A stretch of 64,000 bases of DNA from Symbiodinium natans (Eukaryota > Sar > Dinophyceae > Suessiales > Symbiodiniaceae): the NCBI GenBank assembly GCA_905221605.1, contig CAJNDS010000247.1:616638-680637 (forward strand), in the 5' to 3' direction. A program made the position numbers and the translations under genes. The notes below the pieces were generated by a model, which did not search any database, was not told the origin of the DNA, and worked only from the letters and a program-made list of their open reading frames with translations. Shown here in pieces: positions 46,788-56,400 of the stretch; the first letter of the stretch is position 1, and each line of letters starts with the position of its first letter.

Positions 46788-47072
46788 ATGCCTGCGCTCC
46801 AATGTTACGGCACCTCCCTTACATTCCAAAAGCCCTTGAATATAGAATCTAGAGAGAAACGTGGCCAACACATCTCTGAATTGCCAGTTCCATTTTCACC
46901 CTGGCCTCCAGGGCGTAGAGGCGAGACCAAGCGCACGACCCTCGGCTTGAGTATTCAGTTCTTACGGGGGTGTAGGGGTGTTTCTGTGAGTTTCAAGCAC
47001 GCACCGATTCCCTTCGTCCCCCCGCCTTTTTGGGCCTCGGCTGAGGCCACGATCACCACCATGAGTCCTTGA
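46788..47072 (+). CDS. candidate ORF, unknown protein
   Basis: ATG-started; contains SREKRGQHISELPVPFSPWP and GRRGETKRTTLGLSIQF. The 3' third is less convincing. Confidence 0.4.
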   Translation: MPALQCYGTSLTFQKPLNIESREKRGQHISELPVPFSPWPPGRRGETKRTTLGLSIQFLRGCRGVSVSFKHAPIPFVPPPFWASAEATITTMSP

Positions 47073-47118
47073 ACAGTCCAGCAGAGCATAGGTTGCTCGT
47101 TCTGTTTTGCACCCTTGA

Positions 47119-47119
47119 C

Positions 47120-47163
<44 letters not shown>
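47119..47163. repeat. TG dinucleotide microsatellite
   Basis: About 22 TG units. Confidence 0.95.
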
Positions 47164-47164
<1 letters not shown>

Positions 47165-47208
47165 TGTGCGCTTGCGTGCTTCTGCTGCGGGACTCAACTG
47201 CTTCCCAG

Positions 47209-47361
47209 AAGTACTCCGCAATGAGTTCTTTCCAGAGTTCGCTTTCCCGAGACACAGCTCTTTGCAATTGGGCAGCCAGCAACTCCCACCAGCAGCTGCC
47301 TGCACAGCATGACAGCTTCCGCAAAAGGCTACCTCGAGATGCTGGAGAGCGCAGCAGTTGA
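47209..47361 (+). CDS. candidate terminal exon, unknown protein
   Basis: Acceptor AACTGCTTCCCAG. Frame reads KYSAMSSFQSSLSRDTALCN, WAASNSHQQLPAQHDSFRKR, LPRDAGERSS, stop. Confidence 0.55.
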   Translation, partial: KYSAMSSFQSSLSRDTALCNWAASNSHQQLPAQHDSFRKRLPRDAGERSS

Positions 47362-47416
47362 CGCTGGGTGACTTTGGCTGGTGCTGTTCTGGTTTGTTAA
47401 CATGCGCACTTTTCAG

Positions 47417-47464
47417 GAGGGCCGACAGGGGTTCATTGCAGATGCGTTCAGATCTGTTTTCAAG
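47417..47464 (+). CDS. candidate small internal exon
   Basis: 48 nt, 16 codons, between GCGCACTTTTCAG and CAAG/GTCCTG. Reads EGRQGFIADAFRSVFK. Confidence 0.5.
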
Positions 47465-47774
47465 GTCCTGGTTTGTAAGCGTTCAGTCGGGAGTTCGTAG
47501 CCAGTTGAAAAGTCCCCTGTTGTAGCTGGGGGCACCTCCGGCAAGAGCCAGGCCGAATCTTTTCAGGAGGGTTTCTGAAAATACTAGCGCCAGAGAACCA
47601 CCCGGACGAATTTTTTGTGAATCCAACTCTAAGACGGCCAGGGTTACCTTTATTCAAGCCTTGTTCCCTTTTTTGAGGGGTGAGGTTGGCTTTACTGAAC
47701 CAAGGGTGCCGCAGTAGACTTCAGCCGCAGGTCAGCCCCCCAGGTTTAGGAAGATCCAGACCGCACAGGCAGAC

Positions 47775-47870
47775 ATATACTAATATGTTAGTATTAATAC
47801 TTATATATTAGTATTAATACTAATATATCAGTATTAATACTAGTATATAAGTATTAATACTACTAGGATG
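47775..47870. repeat. TATTAATACTA palindromic microsatellite
   Basis: Repeats of TAGTATTAATAC with a period of about 20-25 bp. Confidence 0.85.
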
Positions 47871-47884
47871 AACTGCCCAGACGA

Positions 47885-48205
47885 TCCTCTCAACCCTAAA
47901 CTCCCGACACTTAACACCCTCATCTTAAATCGAAGCCCTTGAACCTTGAACCCTGAACCCTGAACCCTGAACCTTGAACCCTGAACCTTGAACCCTAAAC
48001 CCTAACTTTCGAACCCTAGAGGCTTCCACCCGCCTGGGCGGAGTCCTTCGCCGAGCGACGGCGCCAGCTGCCTCGCTGCCCCTCGCTGCCGCGCCAGGCG
48101 TAACACCCCCAAAACCCCAAAAACCCCTAAACCCTGAACCCTAAACCCTGAACCCTAAACCCTGAACCCTAAACCCTAAACCCTAGAACCCTAAAGCCTA
48201 AACTG
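47885..48205. repeat. CCCTAAA/CCCTGAA arrays flanking one exon
   Basis: Arrays at about 47945-48008 and 48115-48200. Confidence 0.9.
48024..48099 (+). CDS. candidate exon between telomeric arrays
   Basis: After AACCCTAG the frame reads LPPAWAESFAERRRQLPRCP and SLPRQ. GC donor CGCCAG/GCGTAA. CCCTAAA arrays lie on both sides. Confidence 0.45.
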
Positions 48206-48297
48206 AAGCACGGCCGAGGGCTTCAGGGTTTGAGGGCTTTCAGGGCTTGGGGCTTGACATGAGAATTCCAGAGTTTAGGATCTCCAGAACTTCACAG

Positions 48298-48348
48298 CTC
48301 TGAGGATTTCGCGTCCAAAGGGGCGGCTTGGGTGGTTTGACCTGCAGG
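48298..48348 (+). CDS. candidate small internal exon
   Basis: Acceptor AACTTCACAG, frame LRISRPKGRLGWFDLQ, donor CAGG/GTTTCG. Confidence 0.45.
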
Positions 48349-48469
48349 GTTTCGGGTGCTAGACTTGGCGGCAAGTCCTTCCATGATCTCGTGTGGCCGC
48401 ATGTGCTTGAGTGCCACATGTGCTTGAGCATGCACTCGGGCTTCGGGGCCTTAGGCTTGGCCCGGGCTC

Positions 48470-48600
48470 CTTGTCACAGTTTCGCCTTCCCCTCATCCTC
48501 ACCAGGAGCGTGCATTACACAAATGGTGCTCACGAGTTCGTCGTAGGGGGTTTTCGGCTTTCACGATGGGTGTGGGGGTGTGGGGGTAGGGGGTGGGCGT
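48470..48600 (+). CDS. candidate exon, two competing frames
   Basis: One frame uses acceptor TCATCCTCACCAG and reads ERALHKWCSRVRR; another starts at CTTGTCACAG and reads FRLPLILTRSVHYTNGAHEF. Both look protein-like; only one can be real. Confidence 0.4.
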
Positions 48601-48652
48601 TTTCTGTCGTACGTTCAAACCCTAAACCCAAAAGCTCATCCCCAACAAAATC

Positions 48653-48910
48653 ATGCGAGCCCAAAACCCTCAAGGTGTGAAGTTCGGGGGTTGGGGCTTT
48701 GCACTCCTCCATGGTGGACTTACTCCAAGGTCCAGCAACTTCAAGCAAGAAGTGGAGGGTTACAGTTTTGGGGCGTTAGACACAGAAAACACGCATGGGC
48801 AGTACCAGTACCAACCGACCGCAACCAACAGCTGCCCACTGAATGCAATTGTAACACGGACTGGCCAGCGCATCCATGCTCCAACGAGAATAACGTCGGT
48901 GCTATACTGA
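48653..48910 (+). CDS. candidate ORF, unknown protein
   Basis: ATG-started; contains SSNFKQEVEGYSFGALDTEN and THGQYQYQPTATNSCPLNA. An overlapping frame (48580-49041) is also open. Confidence 0.4.
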   Translation: MRAQNPQGVKFGGWGFALLHGGLTPRSSNFKQEVEGYSFGALDTENTHGQYQYQPTATNSCPLNAIVTRTGQRIHAPTRITSVLY

Positions 48911-49077
48911 TCATGTGTGCTCGTTTGTGTAAAGCGCCAAAACTGCCCCCCCCCCCCAAAAAAAAAAAGAGCAGTGTACCCGTAGTTTTTCACCTGGAAA
49001 CGTACTACAAAAATCTGTTTCTGGCATATGATGGCAAATAGCCCACGCGACAACCCAATTTTGACCAAACACGTACG

Positions 49078-49305
49078 TTGTTTGTTTTGTTTTGTTTTGC
49101 TTTGTTGCTTTGTGTGTGTGTGTGTGTTTTCTGGCGGTGGTTGTGGTTGTGGTCGTGTGTGGTTGTGGTCGTCGTTGTGGTTGTGCTTTTTGTTTTCGCT
49201 GCGGTTGTCGTTGTTGTTCTTGTTCTTCTTCTTGTTCTTCTGGTTCTTCTTGTTCTCATATGTCTTGAGCGCGCCCACTATTGTTTTTGTTTTTGTTATG
49301 GTTAC
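49078..49305. repeat. TTTTG/TG/GGTTGT/CTT microsatellites
   Basis: Low-complexity T/G/C tract. Confidence 0.9.
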
Positions 49306-49481
49306 TATTCATGATAAGAAAACCAAGCCAGCCTCCCTCCTTAGAGTATCTTGCACTCAGCGTGCTAGTGGCGGGTTCCCTTAAATGTCGCGAGACTCCC
49401 TAAGTGTATGATGGGGCCTTGTGCATAGGATCTCTAGAGGTCCACGATTTAGGGAACCGCCCGAGTACATCTACTAATTAC

Positions 49482-49560
49482 TTGGGCTGTTCCCCCTTTT
49501 ACTAGCAGTTCATAATATGGATTGTAGTACCCCCTATCATAATTAGTATTATGGACGGTC
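49482..49560. repeat. foldback element family B, decayed copy
   Basis: TTGGGCTGTTCCCCCTTTTA left end; right arm degenerate (TAGTATTATGGAC). Confidence 0.55.
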
Positions 49561-49567
49561 TACTAAG

Positions 49568-49755
49568 TCTACGACAATGCTACATCTCACAAGCACCTTC
49601 TGACAGAGCCCAACCGATCTGTCAAAGATCCCTCCTGCAAGGCCCTGGTCGATGAGCTCCCCGGAGGACACGGGGATTCCTACCCCAAAACACCACCAAG
49701 CTGCAAACGGAAGCGTCATCTCGGACTTCTGATCCCAGGGCCCCTGCAGACTTAA
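49568..49755 (+). CDS. candidate terminal exon, unknown protein
   Basis: Frame reads YDNATSHKHLLTEPNRSVKD, PSCKALVDELPGGHGDSYPK, TPPSCKRKRHLGLLIPGPL, stop. Sixty-one codons with no Met, so it requires splicing. Confidence 0.5.
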
Positions 49756-49773
49756 AAGGAATTTCAATCAATC

Positions 49774-50022
49774 ATGGAAGATTCGGGCTTGGAGGTTTGG
49801 AGTGTCCAGCTGAACGAGAGATACCAAAAAGCGCGGATGGTCAGGAGGGCCGCAGTTTTACTGCAATTCAATTTTGCCCTCAAGGCCCTCCTGAATCCGA
49901 ATGAAACACAAGGAGCCGCCGCGATCTCCTTCGCCTCGCCAACGCTGCCCGATCAGGCGGGCGTGGCGTCGTCGGATTTGAGAGCACTGGTTGTTTGTAA
50001 TAAATTGCGGGCTGGTGGTTGA
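49774..50022 (+). CDS. candidate ORF or first exon, unknown protein
   Basis: ATG-started MEDSGLEVWSVQLNERYQKA, then RMVRRAAVLLQFNFALKALL, an Ala/Ser/Pro stretch and a stop. 82 residues, helical first half. Confidence 0.5.
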   Translation: MEDSGLEVWSVQLNERYQKARMVRRAAVLLQFNFALKALLNPNETQGAAAISFASPTLPDQAGVASSDLRALVVCNKLRAGG

Positions 50023-50142
50023 GCAGGGGTTTAGGGTCTCTGTACTGAGGGCTTTGGGGATTAACCTTTTTGGTTTTTAAAAGGTTGGTGGCGTGTTTGG
50101 GTTCTCGCGTGTGTCGCCCTCGTAGACTTGTGTGTGCCCCAG

Positions 50143-50380
50143 TGCCAAGCTGACTGGGAGAAGTCGTGATCCCTTCATCCTAACCGAACCTGTGCAGCCA
50201 AATTCTCTGTGTCATAATTTGTGGGGGAAGGCGTATGTGTGTGTGACCCCTTTAAACCTTCACGGTGTTGCCGTGTTGCCAGAGGCGTTAACATCGCTGT
50301 GCGGGCTCGTTTTCGTCTGCGAGCAAGCACGGGAGGCCCTCCCAATGCTCATCTTGGCTTGTCATCAGGGTTGTGTCTGA
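50143..50380 (+). CDS. candidate terminal exon, unknown protein
   Basis: Acceptor TGTGTGCCCCAG. Frame reads AKLTGRSRDPFILTEPVQPN, SLCHNLWGKAYVCVTPLNLH, EALTSLCGLVFVCEQAREAL and a stop. Confidence 0.5.
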
Positions 50381-50657
50381 ACCTCTGAACTGGTACTGAT
50401 TTCAAAACAACACGGGCCGAGCTGTTTCTGCATGCACAGGCGTGGCATGCTCATAATTTGGACCAAGCATTCGGGTGTGGCCTGCACGCGTGGACCCAGC
50501 ACAAGTATATGGAGCCAAGATGATGCTCATGAACTGAGTTGCATTTACACTGAGATGCACTTAAGGTACTAATGCGAATGGGGTGCAATTGTAGAGGACG
50601 ATAAGGCTAGCTAGGACCCAATCCCGGCTCAAAGCCTCCCCCGCTTTCTGCTTGGCC

Positions 50658-50802
50658 CTACTTGGAGGTTCATGGTGCTAATGACCCAGTTAGAACTGTA
50701 CTTCTAACCCACTTATAAGCCCCTTAAGTGTCTTAACATGGTTATACTTGGGTTATAAGTGCAGTTCTGTTTGGGATAGTCAGTACCATGAACCTCCAAG
50801 CA
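50658..50802. repeat. foldback element family A, long copy
   Basis: 145 bp; CTACTTGGAGGTTCATGGT at left and ACCATGAACCTCCAAGCAG at right, with an internal inverted GTACTTCTAACC/GGTTATAAGTGC pair. Confidence 0.85.
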
Positions 50803-50944
50803 GTTGCAAGCCCAGTGGAGGCCGTGCTTCCGGCACTACTGATGCAGGAGGCGGCTCGGCAGCATTCTACATTCCGACCGAATGCCGTGCGACTCCCTGT
50901 TTGGCCTGGGGAACCGAATGAGCGGGACTTCTTCCGTTGTGTTC

Positions 50945-51060
50945 GCACACGCGCAATGAGGTGGCACTGGCCGTTCTCCGTCGGGGCGCGCGGCCCTGGC
51001 GCGGTGAGAAGCTGCCTGAGGCGCTGACGGAGGCGAGAGTCTTCAGACTTCCCCTGAACC
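50945..51060 (+). CDS. candidate exon, unknown protein
   Basis: Frame reads HTRNEVALAVLRRGARPWRG and EKLPEALTEARVFRLPLNP. Acceptor unclear. Confidence 0.45.
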
Positions 51061-51217
51061 CTAAACGCTCGCAGCGTAAGGGGGCACTGAAGCTGTGGGG
51101 GACCTTGTTCGAGCGTCACGTCATGAATTTCTTCGGTGTTGGGGTTGGGGGTTTCAGGACCTGACAGACATGCTTGTTTTTTACAGGGTGAGGCGGTTTA
51201 GCACTACACTAGACTAG

Positions 51218-51370
51218 CTTGAACAACTTGAGTACTTGCACATTCAACTCAAAGTGCACAACGGCTTCAGCACCAGCCTGAACAGGCCTTTTTCAGCCAT
51301 CTGTGCTCGGACCCCATACACTGAAGCAAGTCCGAAGTCCGAATCTGCATCCTTGACCTACCCTTCCTGA
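51218..51370 (+). CDS. candidate terminal exon, unknown protein
   Basis: Acceptor ACACTAGACTAG. Frame reads LEQLEYLHIQLKVHNGFSTS, LNRPFSAICARTPYTEASPK and on to a stop at 51368. Confidence 0.5.
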   Translation, partial: LEQLEYLHIQLKVHNGFSTSLNRPFSAICARTPYTEASPKSESASLTYPS

Positions 51371-51424
51371 ACCCTAAAGCCTTCCGTATGACACCTCAAT
51401 ACCTTTACCCCCCCCTGTTTCCAG

Positions 51425-51526
51425 GCGCGGCACCTCTGGGGCTCAGACCGGGTGGAGGAGATCCTCAGCTGCTGGCTGGCGCAGTTCCGGGCGCTCTTCG
51501 GGCCCCCAGTCGGGCTGCTGGCTGAG
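51425..51526 (+). CDS. candidate internal exon, weakly integrase-like
   Basis: 102 nt, 34 codons, between GTTTCCAG and TGAG/GTTCGG. Reads ARHLWGSDRVEEILSCWLAQ then FRALFGPPVGLLAE. The WLxxFxxxFGPPxxLL spacing recalls retroelement integrase cores, but the catalytic residues are absent. A TTTAGGG array follows (51548-51613). Confidence 0.45.
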
Positions 51527-52041
51527 GTTCGGGCTCCGGGTGTGTTGGGCTTAGGGTTTAGGGTTTAGGGTTCAGGGTTTAGGGTTTAAGGTTTACGGTT
51601 TAGGGTTTAGGGTTGAAGCTTTTGTGGCTCAACGTTTGGGGGTTCAGGTTGCTTCAGGGTTTGGGATGAGGGTTCGGGAGAGCTCAGTTTCGCCAGAGAG
51701 CTGCTCTTCAGGGCATAGGCTTGCCCCCGCTTTCAGTTTCTGTCACCGGGTACTTCAACCGAATTTTGACTTGCCCCTCCCTGTCCAGGACTGGGAGGTG
51801 TCTGCGACGCCGCACCGGCTTCCGCTGTGAGCCAGTAGTCGAAAGGGAAAAGAGCAGCCGGCTCCGGCGTGAATGGAGGTTTCATGCTTGGCATCTGCGC
51901 AGGCTTATAGGCTGGCCTTGGGCTCTTCACTGCAGTCGAGATGCCACGACCTTTGCATTCCTGGGCCTGCAGCTTGGCCCATCAGCACCCTGTGCTGTAG
52001 CATCTGCACTGAGCCATACTGTGCCCGAAAATTGTGACCGG

Positions 52042-53970
52042 ATGGATGCTCGGGACTTCTTGCAGCTGAGGCCGCATGCAGGAGAGGAGCTGAGGCTGGA
52101 GGATATCATCGATGTGAATGAGTTTGAGATCGCGGAGGCCATCCTGAATGGAAAGGCGGCGCTGCTCGGTCAGAACATCGGCTCGTGCCATCTCTTCGGG
52201 TTGTGCCTTCATTTCGGCCACCACGGAACAGCCGCCGCTCTGCTGGCCCATGGCGTTCCAGGCTGTGAGCTGGAGGTCCGCCACTTGGGACCGTTCGCAG
52301 GGCGTGCGCGCCCACCACAATTCGCAGAGTGCACCTGTGGGAGCAGTTGGCACACGTGCCCAAGCTGTTGTTACGGCTTCGACACCGAAACGCACTCGTG
52401 GATGGTTGACTGGGATGCGGCACTGACCCATGCAGTCGAAGCTGCGGAGGTTGCAGCGGCGCGCCCCACAGCTCGCATGGTTTCAAAGGCCCTCCGAAAC
52501 GGCCAATCTCTACCCAACCTGAAGGTTTCGAAGGAGGCAAGCGCCCGACTCCTGGACATCGCAATTCTGAGTGGAGACAGGGCATTGGCAGAGGAGCTAG
52601 CTGCAACTAGCATGCATCGACCACTCAGGCGGTGGGTCTGGCAGGATGTATTCGACGAATATTTGGACGAGAGGGGCTATTGGTTAGTTGTCCAGGATTC
52701 GAAAGTCATTGAGTCAGCTGTGGCTGTGGGCGCTTCCCTTGCCTGCCTGAAAGCTCCACGGCCGTCGTCTTTCCAGGAGATGCCTTTCCGTGTGGCAGTT
52801 GCACTGTATGACTACGAGCTATGGAAGCAAATCGGGGAGTTCCTGCCAGAAGAACCAGCTGCCAGTTCATGGGCTCCTTTACAAACACAAAACATGTTGG
52901 CGGCAACCGCGCTATGCACAGTGAGTTGTGACCGCTTTCAGATTGCAGTTTGTGAGCGAAGGCTGCTTGAAATGGGCATGGCTTGTCCTGCTTCTGCGAA
53001 GTACTTGACTACCTTCTCTTTTCTTGTGGGCTGCAATTGCGCACCGTATGAGCAGCTTGCTTATCTCACGCTTCTTGATCTATGCCTATTATGTGGTCAC
53101 AGTACCGGAGCGCGGCTTTGCATGTCACTGGGACTTACGGAGATGTCCAGGTGGACACAGAGCTTGTGCTTGGATCACCTGCTCTTTGCATGTCCAGTCT
53201 GTGGCGAAAACGGTGCTCCTGAAGACTACTTCTTGCTAGCGCCCTTCGAGAAGCGACAGGCAGCAGCACGCTCAGCTCTGCAACCGTCTTTGGAAGCAGC
53301 ATGGCAGCATGCTCGATGCGAGATGGGCATCAACCTTTCGCAAGCCATGCGTTCATGGGCATGCGGACGGGTGGTTCCGCAATCTGTTCTCAATCATGTC
53401 CTGAGTTTTGCAGCTGTCAGACCAGGGCTTCTCAAGGTTATTGACGGGCGTGAGACGGAATTGCTGCATGGTATCCAGTCAAGCCCAATTACTATTGATT
53501 TCTTTGCAGAGCGAATGGCAAAGGCGGCCGCAGAGCAGCGTTCTGCCAACTGCCAGCAGGTGGATGCCCAAAATGGGCATGATGATGATGCTCCTGGTTT
53601 CCCGAGTGTGGAGGAGAACCCTCTTGCCTTCAGGGTGGACGAAAGCGCACATGCCGCAGGTGCGAAGGCAAGTGGCCCTGACCAAGATTCAACTAACGAT
53701 CTCCTCACAGCGATTCGCAACAGCAAGGACGACGCACCGCCGTTGAGCGGGGACGGCGTGGTGATCTTCAGGTTCAGACGGAGGTCCAACACGGAGGACG
53801 TCAACAACATTCTCTTTGACCCTAACGGGCCACTCACAGATCTGCACAGAAGGGTCTTAGAGGCAGGCTGCGAGGTGGCTCCAGGCTGGTGCCCGGCCAA
53901 AGCCCTTTTCGTGCCGCTGACCCAACAGCAGCTGGGGGAGCTCTTGCAGCCGGAGGCTCAAGGCCGCTAA
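52042..53970 (+). CDS. ankyrin-repeat-like protein, 642 residues
   Basis: Intact frame; 52042 is its first in-frame ATG (MDARDFLQLRPHAGEELR), though open frame extends upstream to 51721 and an earlier exon is possible. Several helix-pair blocks resemble degenerate ankyrin units: LFGLCLHFGHHGTAAALLAH, LLDIAILSGDRALAEELA and LLDLCLLCGHSTGARLCM. Cysteine-rich patches (CTCGSSWHTCPSCC; CPVCGENG) could bind zinc. The C-terminal 130 residues are polar and then form a compact block with VVIFRFRRR. Probably a protein-interaction protein; no catalytic motif seen. It is one of only two long uninterrupted genes in the window. Confidence 0.8.
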   Translation: MDARDFLQLRPHAGEELRLEDIIDVNEFEIAEAILNGKAALLGQNIGSCHLFGLCLHFGHHGTAAALLAHGVPGCELEVRHLGPFAGRARPPQFAECTCGSSWHTCPSCCYGFDTETHSWMVDWDAALTHAVEAAEVAAARPTARMVSKALRNGQSLPNLKVSKEASARLLDIAILSGDRALAEELAATSMHRPLRRWVWQDVFDEYLDERGYWLVVQDSKVIESAVAVGASLACLKAPRPSSFQEMPFRVAVALYDYELWKQIGEFLPEEPAASSWAPLQTQNMLAATALCTVSCDRFQIAVCERRLLEMGMACPASAKYLTTFSFLVGCNCAPYEQLAYLTLLDLCLLCGHSTGARLCMSLGLTEMSRWTQSLCLDHLLFACPVCGENGAPEDYFLLAPFEKRQAAARSALQPSLEAAWQHARCEMGINLSQAMRSWACGRVVPQSVLNHVLSFAAVRPGLLKVIDGRETELLHGIQSSPITIDFFAERMAKAAAEQRSANCQQVDAQNGHDDDAPGFPSVEENPLAFRVDESAHAAGAKASGPDQDSTNDLLTAIRNSKDDAPPLSGDGVVIFRFRRRSNTEDVNNILFDPNGPLTDLHRRVLEAGCEVAPGWCPAKALFVPLTQQQLGELLQPEAQGR

Positions 53971-54227
53971 GGGGGCTGTTAGAGGTTTTCTGGCCTGAAT
54001 ATGACTGTTCCCGAAGCAGCTCTGTTCTTTGCTCCGCGCTATTACTTCTTTGTTTTGTTTGGTTTTGTGTTGCGTTGTGTTGTGTTGTTTTGTTTGTGTG
54101 TGAAGTTTGCCTCCAATCTCTGAAAATAACATAAAAGAACTGTTTAGCATCTCGTCAGGTAAGTCTAGATTCTAGATCGGGACCGTGCCACTTGAAAGGT
54201 TTTCCGGGTGCTCGGGCCAGTTTGTCA

Positions 54228-54506
54228 GTTTCCAGTCCAGTTACAGACTCTCCAGGCAGTATCTACGAACTGGGAGGTCGTGATGTGCTGGCGCTAAAGT
54301 CTGATGCAGACATGCTCAACGGAGCCTTCCGAAAGATCCGCCGGAAGGATCGCCCCAAGCTCCGTCGCGAAGCTCCCCACGAATCAAATCCGGACGGCGA
54401 TGGCAGTGACGACAGCAATGGTGAGCCCTTGGCCATGATGCAAGGAGGGCTCCGCACGGACTCCAGTTTGGGATTTCCGATGTACAGCGATGCCATGACT
54501 CTGTGA
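54228..54506 (+). CDS. candidate terminal exon, unknown protein
   Basis: Several acceptor-like AGs (GTTACAG, ACTCTCCAG). Frame reads IYELGGRDVLALKSDADMLN, GAFRKIRRKDRPKLRREAPH, an acidic Ser/Asp stretch and SSLGFPMYSDAMTL, stop. It may be the 3' end of a gene distinct from the ORF ending at 53970. Confidence 0.5.
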   Translation, partial: VSSPVTDSPGSIYELGGRDVLALKSDADMLNGAFRKIRRKDRPKLRREAPHESNPDGDGSDDSNGEPLAMMQGGLRTDSSLGFPMYSDAMTL

Positions 54507-54872
54507 TTGCTGAGAGAACGCGGCTCTTCCGAGGCAGCCTTGGGCAGTAGTTGTCGGTTCAAATCATGGAAGCCTGCCTGTGACGTGTTCCCAGCCGTTC
54601 AAGCCTTCGTGCTTAGATACCATCTTCTGCTGCGCTCTCTTTGGTGCCTTCTTGCGCCGTATCGGCACACACCTTTTTGACATGCCGTTGTCAGATGCGA
54701 GGCAATGACCTTGGTGCTCTATGTAAGTTGCTGTGCTGCCAACACAGAGTGGTCATGGCGGCAGAATACATAGATGTGCACTGTACACAGGATGTGTTGT
54801 TCCAACCTGGTTTGGCCAGCTGCGCATCTTGACGGTGTCCAAACTCATGCAAAGCACATATAGCTGCTTGAA

Positions 54873-55226
54873 TTGGTCGCATGCCTCCAGCATGCTTCTT
54901 TCTGGCCCCTGCTGCCTCGCATTCCTGCAGCCATCGGTCACGATGCCTTGGCGCAGGAATTCAGAGAAGGGGCCCTGAGTTGGCATGCCAGGACTCTTTT
55001 TGTGAACAGATGCTCTGCAACCACAGGTCTCGCTGCCTTGGTGCCGGAGCGAAGCGTCACATTTCATATTCCGGGGCGGCTAATCGCGCCAAGTAGGCTA
55101 AGTAGGCAGTTGCTGAAGACAGCAGCGTGCAGTCCCTACGACCGAAGACGTCTGCACCACCGCATCCTTGAAGCCATTGGTCCCGTTGCCTTGGTGGAAG
55201 AGCGGTGGTTCACGACACGTTGCTGA
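54873..55226 (+). CDS. candidate coding stretch with a threefold internal repeat
   Basis: Contains AIGHDALAQEFRE, TTGLAALVPERSV and AIGPVALVEERWF, three variants of one short unit, encoded by similar DNA near 54934, 55022 and 55172. No start codon; repeat protein or repeat-derived frame. Confidence 0.4.
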   Translation: MVACLQHASFWPLLPRIPAAIGHDALAQEFREGALSWHARTLFVNRCSATTGLAALVPERSVTFHIPGRLIAPSRLSRQLLKTAACSPYDRRRLHHRILEAIGPVALVEERWFTTRC

Positions 55227-55479
55227 GAAAAGTTGCCTGTTGCAATGCATCCATGTTCTCTAGCAGTAGCTGCTTGTATTCGGATCCAGTTTTCAACGGC
55301 GCACACCTCAGTTGAGGCATGTTGAGGCGCTTGGGTGGGTCTGTCCATAAGTTGAACAGGAGAGAGGCCGACCCCCCGCCCCTCCCCCCCGCCTCCCCCC
55401 CGGGGTAAAGTTGTGTTTTTCGGACTGCTGAAACTTTCACGTCTGCTGCGGAAACCTACAACGATATCGGTAAGTGAAA

Positions 55480-55653
55480 GCCAAGCCAAGAGTTAAGACA
55501 CTGTTCCGGCAAAGGCTGGACCTCCTGACGTGTGTGGCCGATCGTCCTCGCCGCCGGCAGGCCCCGGCTTTCGGCTTGGGAGCCCCACTAAAGGCTCGGA
55601 GAGTCGCTGCCTCCTTTGGGTTCCTTCATCTCCCGAACCTCGAAGTGCACTAA
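55480..55653 (+). CDS. candidate terminal exon, unknown protein
   Basis: Frame reads TLFRQRLDLLTCVADRPRRR, QAPAFGLGAPLKARRVAASF, GFLHLPNLEVH, stop. No Met, so spliced. Confidence 0.55.
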   Translation, partial: AKPRVKTLFRQRLDLLTCVADRPRRRQAPAFGLGAPLKARRVAASFGFLHLPNLEVH

Positions 55654-55675
55654 GCACTAGTTAAACCCCCTCATG

Positions 55676-55769
55676 ATGGGTGCAGTATGCTGCAGTCCCA
55701 GGGTCGCAGATCATCGTGAGGATTTCCCAAGAAGCACAGACCATGGCATCGAGCATGCGTTGCAAAGGG
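55676..55769 (+). CDS. candidate first exon with myristoylation-type N-terminus
   Basis: MGAVCCSPRVADHREDFPRS then TDHGIEHALQR and donor AAAGG/GTAGGG. MG with CC at 5-6 and Ser at 7 fits N-myristoylation plus palmitoylation, as in many protist membrane-anchored proteins. An antisense frame (56123-55671) is also open. Confidence 0.4.
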
Positions 55770-55887
55770 TAGGGCCCGTGATCTTTTGAAGCGTCTGTCA
55801 GGATAGTCCTTTTTGGGAACGTTTTTGTGCGGGGCCCCGTAGTCTGTTTGGTACATTCGGGCAAGAAAATCCCTGTCCATAACAGCC

Positions 55888-56250
55888 ATGAACCTGCTAT
55901 GGGGTAGCCTTTCAAAAGAGATATACGACTGGGCTGAGCTTACGTGGCAGCCACTGCCTGTGAGGAAACGCCTGGGGACCGCTGCGGAAAGAGGGTGCAG
56001 ACAACACAGCGGCATTTCGGTACAGCCTGGGCTGTCGCGATGCAGTGTCACTGGCGGACAACGCTCTGCCCATTGTTTTATCAAGCCTGTGGTGGCAAGG
56101 AAAGGAATAGGACAACGCTCCACGTCAGTCGGCGCCTCGTCATGTGTGTGTAGGTACCCTCTGGTTCCAAAAGTTTTAGCCTATTGCATATGTCGTTTCA
56201 GAAGCAGGGGGCCAGGTGCACTGGCTGACAGAGACCATGCTGTGATGTAA
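55888..56250 (+). CDS. candidate ORF, unknown protein
   Basis: ATG-started, 120 residues: MNLLWGSLSKEIYDWAELTW, later VARKGIGQRSTSVGASSC. Competes with an antisense frame. Confidence 0.35.
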   Translation: MNLLWGSLSKEIYDWAELTWQPLPVRKRLGTAAERGCRQHSGISVQPGLSRCSVTGGQRSAHCFIKPVVARKGIGQRSTSVGASSCVCRYPLVPKVLAYCICRFRSRGPGALADRDHAVM

Positions 56251-56400
56251 CGCGGATGCCAGAGTTACCGACCTCGTCTATCTCTTCGTGCCAGGTGATG
56301 CTTGGCTTAGGCAGTCTGTGTATCATCAGCGTTTGCAATTGCACCCACTTGTCCGAAAACACCCCATAATCAGAGCACTTCAATGCAATTATTTTCACAG

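Noticed and set aside
55671-56123. 150-codon minus-strand ORF
   Set aside because: Same reason: + strand frames at 55676 and 55888 have starts and splice-like borders. Kept as an alternative only.
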